This document shows positions 9,696 to 17,578 of a stretch of DNA of 64,000 nt, piece by piece. Origin of the DNA: Panacagrimonas sp965216845 (GTDB taxonomy: Bacteria > Pseudomonadota > Gammaproteobacteria > Nevskiales > Nevskiaceae); contig OZ244200.1 in the NCBI GenBank assembly GCA_965216845.1, positions 2,666,001-2,730,000 on the forward strand. The letters run 5' to 3'. The stretch's first letter is position 1; each line of letters begins with the position of its first letter. A program made the translations under genes and the position numbers. The notes beneath the pieces are model-generated. The model did no database searches. It saw only the letters and a list, made by a program, of their open reading frames with translations, and was not told the origin of the DNA.

Positions 9696-9743
9696 ACACA
9701 GAATGTAGGGGTTGACGCTGCAAACAGCCACTAGATATTGTTG
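9696..9743 (+). promoter_or_regulatory. NrdR box pair overlapping a sigma-70-like nrdA promoter
   Basis: Two 16-bp sites resembling the NrdR consensus (acaCwAtATaTwGtgt, recalled) lie at 9696-9711 (11 of 16 positions) and 9728-9743 (12 of 16). They start 32 bp apart, about three helical turns, as expected for paired NrdR boxes. Between them is a -35-like TTGACG (9712-9717); the -10-like TATTGT (9736-9741, 18-bp spacer) lies inside the second box. NrdR binding here would block RNA polymerase when dATP/ATP levels are adequate. The nrdR gene itself is not in the window. Confidence 0.6.
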
Positions 9744-9792
9744 TTGGGCAATTGCAGCCCACCCATAAGAACCAAGCAGGGATCCGTCCAGC

Positions 9793-12735
9793 ATGCAGCC
9801 CCCGTCTGTTGAAATCACCACCGCCGCCCGCCCCGAAACGCAAATTCCGCAACACCAGCCCAGCAACGCAGAACTCAAAGCCGCCGCCCCCGGTGGACTC
9901 AAGGTCATCCGCCGCAACGGCAAGCTCACCAGCTTTGATCCGGGCAAGATCAGCATCGCGCTGACCAAGGCGTTTCTTGCCGTTGAAGGGGGGCAGGCCG
10001 CCGCCAGCTCGCGCGTTCGCGAACTGGTGCAGAAGCTTGCGCAACAAGTACATCAAGGCCTGACCCGCAACATGGAAGGCGGCGGCACCCTGCATATCGA
10101 GGATATCCAGGATCAGGTGGAACTGGCGCTGATGCGTGCAGGCGAGCACAAGGTGGCACGCGCCTACGTGCTTTATCGCGAGGAACGCACGCGCGAACGA
10201 GCCGCCGAAGCGGCCAGATCCGCCGCCAATGACCAGGCGCCGGTCGCACCGACACTGCACGTCAAGCTGGATGATGACAGCGTGGTGCCGCTGGACGAGG
10301 CGCGCATGCATCGGCTGGCCGCCGAGGCCTGTGCCGAGCTCAGCGGCGTCGACGGCGAAGAGGTGGTGAGCGCCGCCATTCGTGATCTGTATGACGGCAT
10401 CCCAGAAGCCGAGCTGTCGCAGGCACTGACCATGGCCGCCCGCGCCCGTATCGAAAAGGAGCCGAACTACAGCTACGTCTCCGCACGGCTGCTGCTGGAC
10501 GCACTGCGGCATGAGGCGCTGAAATTCCTCGGCATGACGCCCTCGCGCCCGACGCTGGAAGAAATGAAAGGCCTGTATGCGGATTATTTCCGCGAGTACA
10601 TCCACAAGGCGGCGGATCTGGAATTGGTGGACGCCAAGCTCAGCCTGTTCGACCTGGACAAGCTCGGCAAGGCGCTCATGCCCGAGCGCGACGCCCAGTT
10701 CGATTATCTGGGGCTGCAAACCCTCTACGACCGCTATTTCATCCACAGCCAGGGCGTTCGCTTCGAGCTGCCGCAGGCCTTTTTCATGCGCGTGGCGATG
10801 GGCCTGGCGATGAACGAGATCGACCGCGAAGCGCGCGCCATCGAGTTCTACCAACTGCTCAGCTCGTTTGATTTCATGAGCAGCACGCCCACCCTGTTCA
10901 ATTCCGGCACCCTGCGGCCGCAGCTGTCCTCCTGTTATCTGACCCAGGTGCCGGACGATCTGCACGGCATCTTCGGCGCCATTCACGACAACGCCATGTT
11001 GTCCAAGTTTGCCGGCGGTCTGGGCAATGACTGGACGCCGGTGCGCGGCATGGGCGCCTACATCAAGGGTACCAACGGCAAGTCCAACGGTGTGGTGCCC
11101 TTCCTGAAAGTGGCCAATGACACCGCGGTGGCGGTGAATCAGGGCGGCAAGCGCAAGGGCGCGCTGTGCGCCTATCTGGAAACCTGGCATCGGGATATCG
11201 AGGAGTTTCTGGACCTGCGCAAGAACACCGGCGATGATCGCCGTCGTACGCACGATATCGACACCGCCAACTGGGTGCCGGACTTGTTCATGAAACGGGT
11301 GATGGAAGAAGCCCAGTGGACCCTGTTCTCGCCCGAAGACACGCCGGACCTGCACGACCTGATTGGCGAGGCATTTGAAAAACGCTATTGCGAATACGAA
11401 AAGCTGGCCGACGAAGGGCGAATTATCAATACCAAGCGCGTGCCGGCGGTACAGCTGTGGCGCAAGATGCTGTCCATGCTGTTTGAAACCGGCCACCCCT
11501 GGGTGACTTTCAAAGACCCCTGCAATCTGCGCAGCCCGCAACAACACGTAGGCGTGGTGCACAGCTCCAATCTGTGCACCGAAATCACCCTCAACACCAA
11601 GGCGGATCAGGAAATTGCGGTCTGCAATCTGGGCAGCATCAATCTGCCGGCGCACATCAAAGACGGCGAGCTGAATCTGGTCAAGCTGGAAAAAACCATT
11701 AATACCGCCTTGCGCATGCTGGATAATGTAATTGAGTACAACTATTACTCGGTTGGCACCGCGCGCAATTCCAATATGCGCCACCGCCCCATCGGCATGG
11801 GCCTGATGGGCTTCCAGGACGCGCTGTACAAAATGCGCCTGCCGTATGAGAGCGATCAAGCCATTACCTTCGCGGACGAATCCATGGAGGCGATCAGCTA
11901 TTTCGCCATTCAGGCCAGTACCAATCTGGCGGAGGAACGCGGTAAATATTCCAGCTTTGACGGCTCGCTGTGGAGCCAGGGCATTTTGCCGATTGATTCC
12001 ATCCAGCAATTGTCGGAATCACGCGGCAAGGGCTATCTGAAACAAGATAACAGCCAGACCGGCCGTTTTGACTGGGACAAGCTGCGTGAGCGGGTGCGCC
12101 ACATTGGCATGCGCAATTCCAACTGCATGGCCATTGCGCCCACCGCCACCATCGCCAATATCACCGGTGTCTCCCAGTCCATTGAGCCACAGTTCAGCAA
12201 CCTTTACGTCAAATCCAATCTGTCCGGCGAGTTCACCGTGGTCAATCAACACCTGGCCAATGAACTCAAATCACTGGATTTGTGGGATGAGGTGATGGTG
12301 CATGACCTCAAGTATTACGACGGCTCAGTGCAGCAGATTGATCGCGTGCCGGAGGAAATCAAACAGATCTACAAATGCGCGTTTGAAGTGGACGCCAAGC
12401 GCCTGGTGGACGCCGGCAGCCGTCGTCAGAAATGGATTGACCAGTCGCAATCCCTGAACCTGTACATGGCCCAACCCAGCGGCAAGAAACTGGACGAGCT
12501 GTACAAACATGCCTGGATCAGCGGCCTGAAAACCACGTATTACCTGCGCACACTGGGCGCAACGCACGCCGAGAAAACCACCATCAATGACGGACGCTTG
12601 AACAAGGTGGGAGAAAGCAGCGCATCCGGCGCCAGCGCGGCACCGGCGGCTGCAGCAGCGCCGAAACCCGCCACCGACGTATCCGGGGCCAATGTGTGCT
12701 CGATTCTGGATCCCGGCTGCGAGTCCTGTCAGTAA
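9793..12735 (+). CDS. nrdA: class Ia ribonucleoside-diphosphate reductase, alpha subunit NrdA
   Basis: A 980-residue large subunit that reduces ribonucleoside diphosphates to deoxy forms. The N-terminus carries an ATP-cone (about 36-130) and a second ATP-cone-like region (about 155-255), the long two-cone layout known from Pseudomonas aeruginosa. Catalytic cysteines are Cys381 (SSCYL), the thiyl-radical Cys595 in NLCTE, and Cys611 (AVCNLGS); the C-terminal tail has the redox pair CESC. An Ala/Pro-rich linker precedes the tail. Start: ATG at 9793; no strong Shine-Dalgarno, but the N-terminal low-complexity stretch before the cone resembles relatives. It is expressed from the NrdR-box promoter and followed by a GIY-YIG gene and nrdB. 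Confidence 0.98.
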   Translation: MQPPSVEITTAARPETQIPQHQPSNAELKAAAPGGLKVIRRNGKLTSFDPGKISIALTKAFLAVEGGQAAASSRVRELVQKLAQQVHQGLTRNMEGGGTLHIEDIQDQVELALMRAGEHKVARAYVLYREERTRERAAEAARSAANDQAPVAPTLHVKLDDDSVVPLDEARMHRLAAEACAELSGVDGEEVVSAAIRDLYDGIPEAELSQALTMAARARIEKEPNYSYVSARLLLDALRHEALKFLGMTPSRPTLEEMKGLYADYFREYIHKAADLELVDAKLSLFDLDKLGKALMPERDAQFDYLGLQTLYDRYFIHSQGVRFELPQAFFMRVAMGLAMNEIDREARAIEFYQLLSSFDFMSSTPTLFNSGTLRPQLSSCYLTQVPDDLHGIFGAIHDNAMLSKFAGGLGNDWTPVRGMGAYIKGTNGKSNGVVPFLKVANDTAVAVNQGGKRKGALCAYLETWHRDIEEFLDLRKNTGDDRRRTHDIDTANWVPDLFMKRVMEEAQWTLFSPEDTPDLHDLIGEAFEKRYCEYEKLADEGRIINTKRVPAVQLWRKMLSMLFETGHPWVTFKDPCNLRSPQQHVGVVHSSNLCTEITLNTKADQEIAVCNLGSINLPAHIKDGELNLVKLEKTINTALRMLDNVIEYNYYSVGTARNSNMRHRPIGMGLMGFQDALYKMRLPYESDQAITFADESMEAISYFAIQASTNLAEERGKYSSFDGSLWSQGILPIDSIQQLSESRGKGYLKQDNSQTGRFDWDKLRERVRHIGMRNSNCMAIAPTATIANITGVSQSIEPQFSNLYVKSNLSGEFTVVNQHLANELKSLDLWDEVMVHDLKYYDGSVQQIDRVPEEIKQIYKCAFEVDAKRLVDAGSRRQKWIDQSQSLNLYMAQPSGKKLDELYKHAWISGLKTTYYLRTLGATHAEKTTINDGRLNKVGESSASGASAAPAAAAAPKPATDVSGANVCSILDPGCESCQ

Positions 12736-12773
12736 TCACATCAGGGGATCGCCATGCCGATACAAGGGCCGAC

Positions 12774-13109
12774 ATGGAACAGGTGACCTGGTCACCCACG
12801 CCGGAGCTGAGTTACGACTTCGGAATCTTTTCCATGGGCGCGCAATGGAACAGCGTTGGCGGGGTCTATATGTTTGCCATGCAGGATGAAAAGTGCCAAT
12901 GGCAACCCATTTATATCGGACGCACCAAACATCTGGACCAGGGCATCCCCTTTCACCCGCTGTGGCCCGCCGCGCAAGCGCGTGGCGCCACCCATGTGCT
13001 GGCCTGCGTGATGGCCGAAGAACGAACACGCATCGCCCTGGAACAGGAACTGATCCGCTCGCTGCGTCCGCCGTTGAATCTGCAACAGCAGGCCGTTCAG
13101 GCCGCCTGA
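12774..13109 (+). CDS. small GIY-YIG domain protein inside the nrd operon
   Basis: A 111-residue protein with a recognisable GIY-YIG fold: GVY (30-32), YIG (47-49), a Glu-rich helix with E90/E92 (LEQELI) and the end motif PPLN (Asn102). In active GIY-YIG nucleases an Arg lies about ten residues after the second Tyr; here that place reads DQG, so activity is doubtful. The frame is open upstream to 12696 inside nrdA, but the ATG at 12774 gives the compact domain. It sits 38 bp after nrdA and 70 bp before nrdB and is probably co-transcribed. GIY-YIG enzymes include UvrC-like repair nucleases and homing endonucleases; which of these this is, or whether it is a non-catalytic remnant, cannot be decided. 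Confidence 0.75.
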   Translation: MEQVTWSPTPELSYDFGIFSMGAQWNSVGGVYMFAMQDEKCQWQPIYIGRTKHLDQGIPFHPLWPAAQARGATHVLACVMAEERTRIALEQELIRSLRPPLNLQQQAVQAA

Positions 13110-13179
13110 TCACGCAAACCCTGACAAAAACCCTGATCGCGCGACGCCGTCGCGCCTGATCCTTCCACGGAGAATAACA

Positions 13180-14418
13180 ATGCTGAGCTGGGACGACGAA
13201 CCACAAGTCACCGCCAAACCACAGACCGCGCCTGCCCCCCAGGTATCCAAGCCGCCGCATTCGACGGTCGTCATGCAAGACGTCAAAGCCCCGCAAGCCG
13301 TGCCGCCCATCCCGGGACCGGAAGACTTCGACCTCAAGCCCACCCAATCCAAGCCTGAAGCCGGCAACACCGGACTGGAAGACGTGCAGATGGGCGCCGG
13401 CCGCATCCGCGTGGATGACAAGAAAATCATCAACTGCCGCGCCGATCTCAATCAGCTGGTGCCCTTCAAGTACAAATGGGCCTGGGAAAAATATCTGTCG
13501 GCCTGCAACAACCACTGGATGCCGCAGGAAATCGGCATGAGCGCGGACATCGCCTTGTGGAACGATCCCAATGGCCTGACCGATGACGAGCGCACCATCA
13601 TCAAGCGCTCACTGGGCTTTTTCTCCACCGCCGACAGTCTGGTGGCCAATAACCTGGTGCTGGCGGTGTACAAGCACATCACCAACCCCGAATGTCGCCA
13701 ATACATTCTGCGGCAGGCGTTTGAAGAAGCCATCCACACCCACGCCTATCAATACATCATTGAATCGCTGGGGCTGGACGAGGCGGAAGTCTTCAATATG
13801 TATCGTGAGATTCCGTCCATTCACGACAAGGCGGCCTGGTCCCTGCCCTACACCCAATCCCTGGCGGACGAAAACTTCCACACCGGAACCCCGGAGACCG
13901 ATCAGCGCCTGCTGCGCGACATGATCGCCTTCTACGTGGTGTTTGAGGGCATTTTCTTCTACGTCGGCTTCGTGCAACTGCTCAGCTTCGGCCGTCGTAA
14001 CAAAATGGTCGGCGCCTCAGAGCAGATCCAGTACATCATGCGCGATGAAGCCATGCACATGAACTTCGGCATCGACGTCATCAACCAGATCAAGATTGAA
14101 AACCCGCAGCTGTGGACTGAGGCGTTTCAGGAACAAGCCAAGAAAATGATCATCGAGGCCACCGAACTGGAAATCCGCTACGCCCACGACACCATGCCGC
14201 GCGGCGTACTCGGCCTCAACGCCGGCATGTTCAATGAATACATGAAATTCATCGCCAACCGCCGCTGCAACCAGATCGGCCTGTCCGCCGTCTACCCCGG
14301 CGCCGACAGCAACCCCTTCCCGTGGATGAGTGAAGTCATCGACCTCAAGAAGGAAAAGAACTTCTTTGAAACTCGGGTGACGGAATATCAGACTGGCGGG
14401 GCGCTGAGCTGGGATTGA
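13180..14418 (+). CDS. nrdB: class Ia ribonucleoside-diphosphate reductase, beta subunit NrdB
   Basis: A 412-residue radical-generating subunit. The di-iron ligands are all present: Asp152, Glu183 and His186 (EAIH), Glu256, Glu290 and His293 (EAMH); the radical tyrosine is Tyr190. An N-terminal extension of about 75 residues, Pro/Gln/Lys-rich and probably disordered, precedes the helical core. The C-terminal tail GGALSWD is the peptide that docks into NrdA, and the protein begins with the same motif (MLSWDD), see findings. A GGAG ribosome site precedes the ATG. It forms the nrd operon with nrdA and the GIY-YIG gene. Confidence 0.98.
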   Translation: MLSWDDEPQVTAKPQTAPAPQVSKPPHSTVVMQDVKAPQAVPPIPGPEDFDLKPTQSKPEAGNTGLEDVQMGAGRIRVDDKKIINCRADLNQLVPFKYKWAWEKYLSACNNHWMPQEIGMSADIALWNDPNGLTDDERTIIKRSLGFFSTADSLVANNLVLAVYKHITNPECRQYILRQAFEEAIHTHAYQYIIESLGLDEAEVFNMYREIPSIHDKAAWSLPYTQSLADENFHTGTPETDQRLLRDMIAFYVVFEGIFFYVGFVQLLSFGRRNKMVGASEQIQYIMRDEAMHMNFGIDVINQIKIENPQLWTEAFQEQAKKMIIEATELEIRYAHDTMPRGVLGLNAGMFNEYMKFIANRRCNQIGLSAVYPGADSNPFPWMSEVIDLKKEKNFFETRVTEYQTGGALSWD

Positions 14419-14516
14419 GTGATGCCGGCGGGAATCCCATAAAGCTGACCCGAAACGCGCGGGCTTCGGTTAGCGGGAAAAAACCGGCGGTTTGTGCCTG
14501 GAGCCGACTTTCGGCG

Positions 14517-14801
14517 TCAGCCGAACAACTCGGAATGGGAGCCGGTTCTGACCAAGCGAAGCGTGGATTCGTCAGGCCTGGAGTAGATCAGCAGCAGATC
14601 CGGCTTGATGTGCAATTCCTGATAGCCAGACCAGACACCGGAGAGTTGGTGGTCTCGGTGTGGTGGATCGCTCAGCAAAACCTCGTTCGCCAGGTCAGCA
14701 ATAATAGGTTTCAGCCAATCGTCCAGTCTGCGGAATTTGGGATTGCGCTTGGCCTTGCGGTAATCCCGTTTGAACTGGGAGGCGTATTCAATCGTCCGCA
14801 T
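14517..14801 (-). CDS. yafQ: YafQ/RelE-family mRNA interferase toxin
   Basis: A 94-residue basic protein with the YafQ pattern: FKRDYRKAKR near the N-terminus, a central HRDHQLSG-type segment, DLLLIY, and the C-terminal RTGSHSELF that carries the catalytic His. YafQ toxins cleave mRNA on the ribosome at specific codons. It overlaps the antitoxin gene upstream by 14 bp, the usual antitoxin-first order. The pair sits between nrdB and ggt, convergent with nrdB. Confidence 0.9.
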   Translation of the reverse strand: MRTIEYASQFKRDYRKAKRNPKFRRLDDWLKPIIADLANEVLLSDPPHRDHQLSGVWSGYQELHIKPDLLLIYSRPDESTLRLVRTGSHSELFG

Positions 14802-15048
14802 CGAGCTGATCGAACAGACTCTCTACATTCTCGGCGCGGTGACCATGCCCACCTTCCAGTTCATTGATGGCCTCCCGGGTTGCGGCGTTGGGAACTCGCA
14901 GTTCGAAGGGCAGACGCTGCTCCGCGCTGATTCTCGCCAGGTACACGCGCACGGCCGTGGACAAGTCCAGCCCCATGGCTTCAAGCGCCTGCGTTGCCTT
15001 GGCTTTGGTTTCATCGTCCACCCGGACGTGAATTGTGCTCGTGCTCAT
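14788..15048 (-). CDS. dinJ: DinJ/RelB-family antitoxin
   Basis: An 86-residue antitoxin with an N-terminal ribbon-helix-helix domain (STIHVRVDDETKAKA, then MGLDLSTAVRVYL), which binds its operator, and an acidic C-terminus (ESLFDQLDADD) that would block the toxin. The ATG at 15048 is chosen over an upstream in-frame start because AGGAG (15056-15060) precedes it at normal distance and the RHH strand begins right after it. Confidence 0.92.
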   Translation of the reverse strand: MSTSTIHVRVDDETKAKATQALEAMGLDLSTAVRVYLARISAEQRLPFELRVPNAATREAINELEGGHGHRAENVESLFDQLDADD

Positions 15049-15055
15049 GCCTGAT

Positions 15056-15094
15056 CTCCTTGCAGAGTGCAACACATTGTAACACGCTCGCGTG
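15056..15094 (-). promoter_or_regulatory. candidate promoter/operator of the toxin-antitoxin pair
   Basis: On the minus strand a -10-like TACAAT (15076-15081) lies about 28 bp upstream of the antitoxin start, and a small dyad CACGC-TC-GCGTG (15083-15094) overlaps the spacer region. RHH antitoxins usually bind such dyads to repress their own operon. No good -35 is visible, so this is tentative. Confidence 0.35.
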
Positions 15095-15111
15095 GAGTTC
15101 CTATCAAGGCG

Positions 15112-15135
15112 CGGCGCCCGGCCTACCGGGCGCCG
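15112..15135 (-). terminator. 10-bp G+C-rich hairpin straddling the ggt stop codon
   Basis: CGGCGCCCGG (15112-15121) pairs perfectly with CCGGGCGCCG (15126-15135) around a CCTA loop. The ggt stop codon (15123-15125) lies in the loop. It could stall RNA polymerase at the end of ggt, but no U-run follows, so factor-independent termination is unproven. Confidence 0.4.
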
Positions 15136-16796
15136 GAATCGGGGCTATCGAAAACCGTCGCTTCACCGACACCACGCGGGTCGGAAGCCGCTTTGACCAC
15201 ACCGGTCCCTGGATTCCAGCTCACCGCGTGCATGTTGCCGTATTGACGTGAGGATTCACTCAACACATGCCCCCTGCCCTGGAGTGTGTCACGTACTTTT
15301 TGGGATAAGGCGCCGGGTTCAAAAAACAATCTGTCGGGCAGATATTGATGATGCAATCTTGGCCTGGCGACCACCGCATCCAGATCCATGCCACGTTCCC
15401 AGCCCAGGATGGCGCGCAACACCATGGTGATGATGCGACTGCCGCCCGGTGTGCCAATCACCAACACACCGCGCGGCCCTTCCACGAAGCTCGGGCTCAT
15501 GGATGAAAGCGGGCGCTTGCCCGGTTCGATCCGGTTCGCCAGCGAACCGGCCAGGCCGTAGGCGTTGGCGGCATCCGGGCTGGCGGAAAAATCGTCCATC
15601 TCGTCGTTCAAGACAATGCCGGTGCCCGCGGCCATGAACGCCGAACCAAAGGGCAGGTTGATGGACAGTGTTGCCGCGACCCGGTTGCCTTGTGCGTCCA
15701 TCACCGAAAAATGGGTGGTGTCGCGGCCCTCGACAAAGGCTGCCGCCGGCGGTAATTCGGCACTGGGGGTGGCCTTATCCGGGTCGATATTGCGCGCGAG
15801 ATTTCGGCTGTAGCTGGTTGATGTCAATCGCTTCATGGGCACACGAACGAAGTCCGCATCTCCCAACCAACGGGCACGATCACGGTAGGCGCGACGCATC
15901 GCCTCGGTCTGCAGATGGACCGAATGCGCGCTGTCGTCATCGCGCCAGTCGAGCGCTTCGAGTTGGCCGAACACCTGCGCCATGGTGATGCCGCCGGCCG
16001 ACGGCGGTGGCGCGGTGACGATGCGTAATGTGCGGAAGAATATTTCCACTGGCGCCCGTTCCAAGGCCCGATAGTTGCGCAAGTCCTGTCGCGTCCAGAT
16101 ACCCCCGGCGCCCCGGACCGCGTTCACCAATCGCTCTGCGGTCGGGCCTTCGTAGAATCCAGCGAATCCTTTTTCGGCCAGGCGCTCCAGGCTTTGCGCC
16201 AGATCAAGCTGGACGATGCGCCCCCCGCTTCGTGGCGGCTTGCCGGCAAGCGCGAACACCTCCCTGGCCTCGTCATTCATCCGCGACCAGTGTGCCGCGA
16301 ACGCACCCGCCAGTTTTTCGTCGCAAACAAACCCCTGCCGCGCATAAGCGATGGCTGGCGCCAGCGACCGCGACAAGGGCAGGCGGCCGTATTTGCGGCT
16401 CAGCAGAACCAGCGCTGCGGCCTGCCCCGGGATGCCAGCGGCCAGGGCACCGTCACGGGACAGACTGGCGATGGCTTTGCCTTTTTCATCCAGATACATG
16501 TCGGCGCTTGACGCTGCGGGCGCCATTTCCCGACCATCCAGAAAGATTTCCTCGCCGTCGCTGGCGCGATGCAAGAGCCAGAATCCGCCGCCGCCAAAGC
16601 CAGAGCCCGTGGGCTCGACCACCGCCAGCGCGGCACTGATCGCCACCGCCGCGTCAAAGGCATTGCCTCCGGCCTTGAGCATTTGCGCGCCGGCCTGGGT
16701 GGCCAAGGGGTGCGCGGTGGCGATTGCATGTTTTCCCGGCGCGGCCGTCGCCGAGCCCAGGAAAAGTCCCGTCAGTAGAATGAACAACGCTCGCAT
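15123..16796 (-). CDS. ggt: gamma-glutamyltransferase (gamma-glutamyl transpeptidase)
   Basis: A 557-residue periplasmic enzyme that cleaves the gamma-glutamyl bond of glutathione and related peptides. A signal peptide (about 1-19) is followed by the large subunit and the autocleavage site at Thr360 (DTTHFSV), which becomes the N-terminal nucleophile of the small subunit. Downstream motifs for substrate binding are visible (LNDEMDDF, PLSSMSP, GTPGGSRI). Its start codon overlaps the ferredoxin stop (TAATG), so it is translationally coupled. The order coaD-ferredoxin-ggt is also known in Pseudomonas. Confidence 0.95.
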   Translation of the reverse strand: MRALFILLTGLFLGSATAAPGKHAIATAHPLATQAGAQMLKAGGNAFDAAVAISAALAVVEPTGSGFGGGGFWLLHRASDGEEIFLDGREMAPAASSADMYLDEKGKAIASLSRDGALAAGIPGQAAALVLLSRKYGRLPLSRSLAPAIAYARQGFVCDEKLAGAFAAHWSRMNDEAREVFALAGKPPRSGGRIVQLDLAQSLERLAEKGFAGFYEGPTAERLVNAVRGAGGIWTRQDLRNYRALERAPVEIFFRTLRIVTAPPPSAGGITMAQVFGQLEALDWRDDDSAHSVHLQTEAMRRAYRDRARWLGDADFVRVPMKRLTSTSYSRNLARNIDPDKATPSAELPPAAAFVEGRDTTHFSVMDAQGNRVAATLSINLPFGSAFMAAGTGIVLNDEMDDFSASPDAANAYGLAGSLANRIEPGKRPLSSMSPSFVEGPRGVLVIGTPGGSRIITMVLRAILGWERGMDLDAVVARPRLHHQYLPDRLFFEPGALSQKVRDTLQGRGHVLSESSRQYGNMHAVSWNPGTGVVKAASDPRGVGEATVFDSPDSGAR

Positions 16797-17050
16797 TAGG
16801 CGTCACCACCGGTCAATCGGCGGTACTTGCGCATCAGCTGCTGCTGGGTTTCAACGTGTTGCGGGTCCAGGGGGATGCAGTCCACCGGACAAATGGCGCG
16901 GCATTGTGGCTCGTCAAAATGACCGACGCACTCGGTACAGCGCGCATGATCGATCTCATAGATTTCCATGCCCTGCGATATTGCCAGATTGGGACAAACC
17001 GGCTCGCAGACATCGCAATTGATGCATTCCTCGGTGATTTTCAGCGCCAA
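16796..17050 (-). CDS. YfhL-type 2[4Fe-4S] ferredoxin
   Basis: An 84-residue electron carrier. Two cysteine sets for [4Fe-4S] clusters are seen: CINCDVCEPVC (starting near residue 9) and CTECVGHFDEPQC with a later CP; the insert between the second and third Cys of the second set is typical of the YfhL/Allochromatium group with low-potential clusters. It lies between coaD and ggt in the same direction. Confidence 0.95.
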   Translation of the reverse strand: MALKITEECINCDVCEPVCPNLAISQGMEIYEIDHARCTECVGHFDEPQCRAICPVDCIPLDPQHVETQQQLMRKYRRLTGGDA

Positions 17051-17062
17051 GGCTCGCCGTCC

Positions 17063-17557
17063 TTAGTGTTCGGCCTTGCGTCCAAACCGCGCCAGCAAAT
17101 CCGGAATCACCGCTTCTGGAACGAGTTTGGATACTGGCGCGCCCAGGCCTGCCAGCTCCCGAACCAGGCTGGATGACAGATGTGCGTATTCCGGAGAAGG
17201 CGCCAGCATCACGGTATCCAGATCCTGATAAAGATCACGATTCATCACCGCCATCTGCTTCTCATAATCCACGTCCACCACGGTGCGAACGCCCCGCACC
17301 AGGACGGTGACGCCGTTTTCACGCGCAAAGTCCACCACCAGGCCGGAAAAGGGCTTGACGTCCACGTTGTTCAAATCCGACGTGGCGTCACGGATCAGAT
17401 TCACCCGCTCGTCGATATCGAACTTGGGATGCTTGGTCGGGTTCAGACCCACCGCCACGATCAGGCGCGGAAACATGCGCGCGGCGCGGTGAATGATGTC
17501 GTTGTGCCCCAGCGTCAGGGGGTCGAAGGTTCCGCTGTAGGCGGCGATCACCGGCAT
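17063..17557 (-). CDS. coaD: phosphopantetheine adenylyltransferase
   Basis: A 164-residue enzyme of coenzyme A synthesis that adenylylates 4'-phosphopantetheine to dephospho-CoA. Nucleotidyltransferase motifs are present: GTFDPLTLGH with His18, VRGVRTVVDVDYE, and the C-terminal SSSLVREL. Usual length. It is 21 bp downstream of rsmD and 12 bp upstream of the ferredoxin gene. Confidence 0.97.
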   Translation of the reverse strand: MPVIAAYSGTFDPLTLGHNDIIHRAARMFPRLIVAVGLNPTKHPKFDIDERVNLIRDATSDLNNVDVKPFSGLVVDFARENGVTVLVRGVRTVVDVDYEKQMAVMNRDLYQDLDTVMLAPSPEYAHLSSSLVRELAGLGAPVSKLVPEAVIPDLLARFGRKAEH

Positions 17558-17578
17558 GGTTGGTCTCGGCTTGAAGAT

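Larger units (their letters stand above)
9275..9792. promoter_or_regulatory. 518-bp intergenic region, nrdA upstream region and Gcr-family gene promoter
   Basis: A gene-free region between two divergent genes. 9410-9480 is strongly A+T-rich compared with the surroundings and includes a hairpin (9453-9471). The half nearest nrdA contains two near-consensus DnaA-like sites (9601-9609 and 9658-9666, each one mismatch from TTATNCACA) and a pair of NrdR-like boxes around a sigma-70-like promoter, described separately. I see no small gene in it. Confidence 0.6.

Noticed and set aside
9670..12009. Long open frame of about 780 codons antisense to nrdA
   Set aside because: It mirrors nrdA codon by codon in a G+C-rich genome, has His/Gln/Gly-rich composition without domain features, and nrdA is certain.
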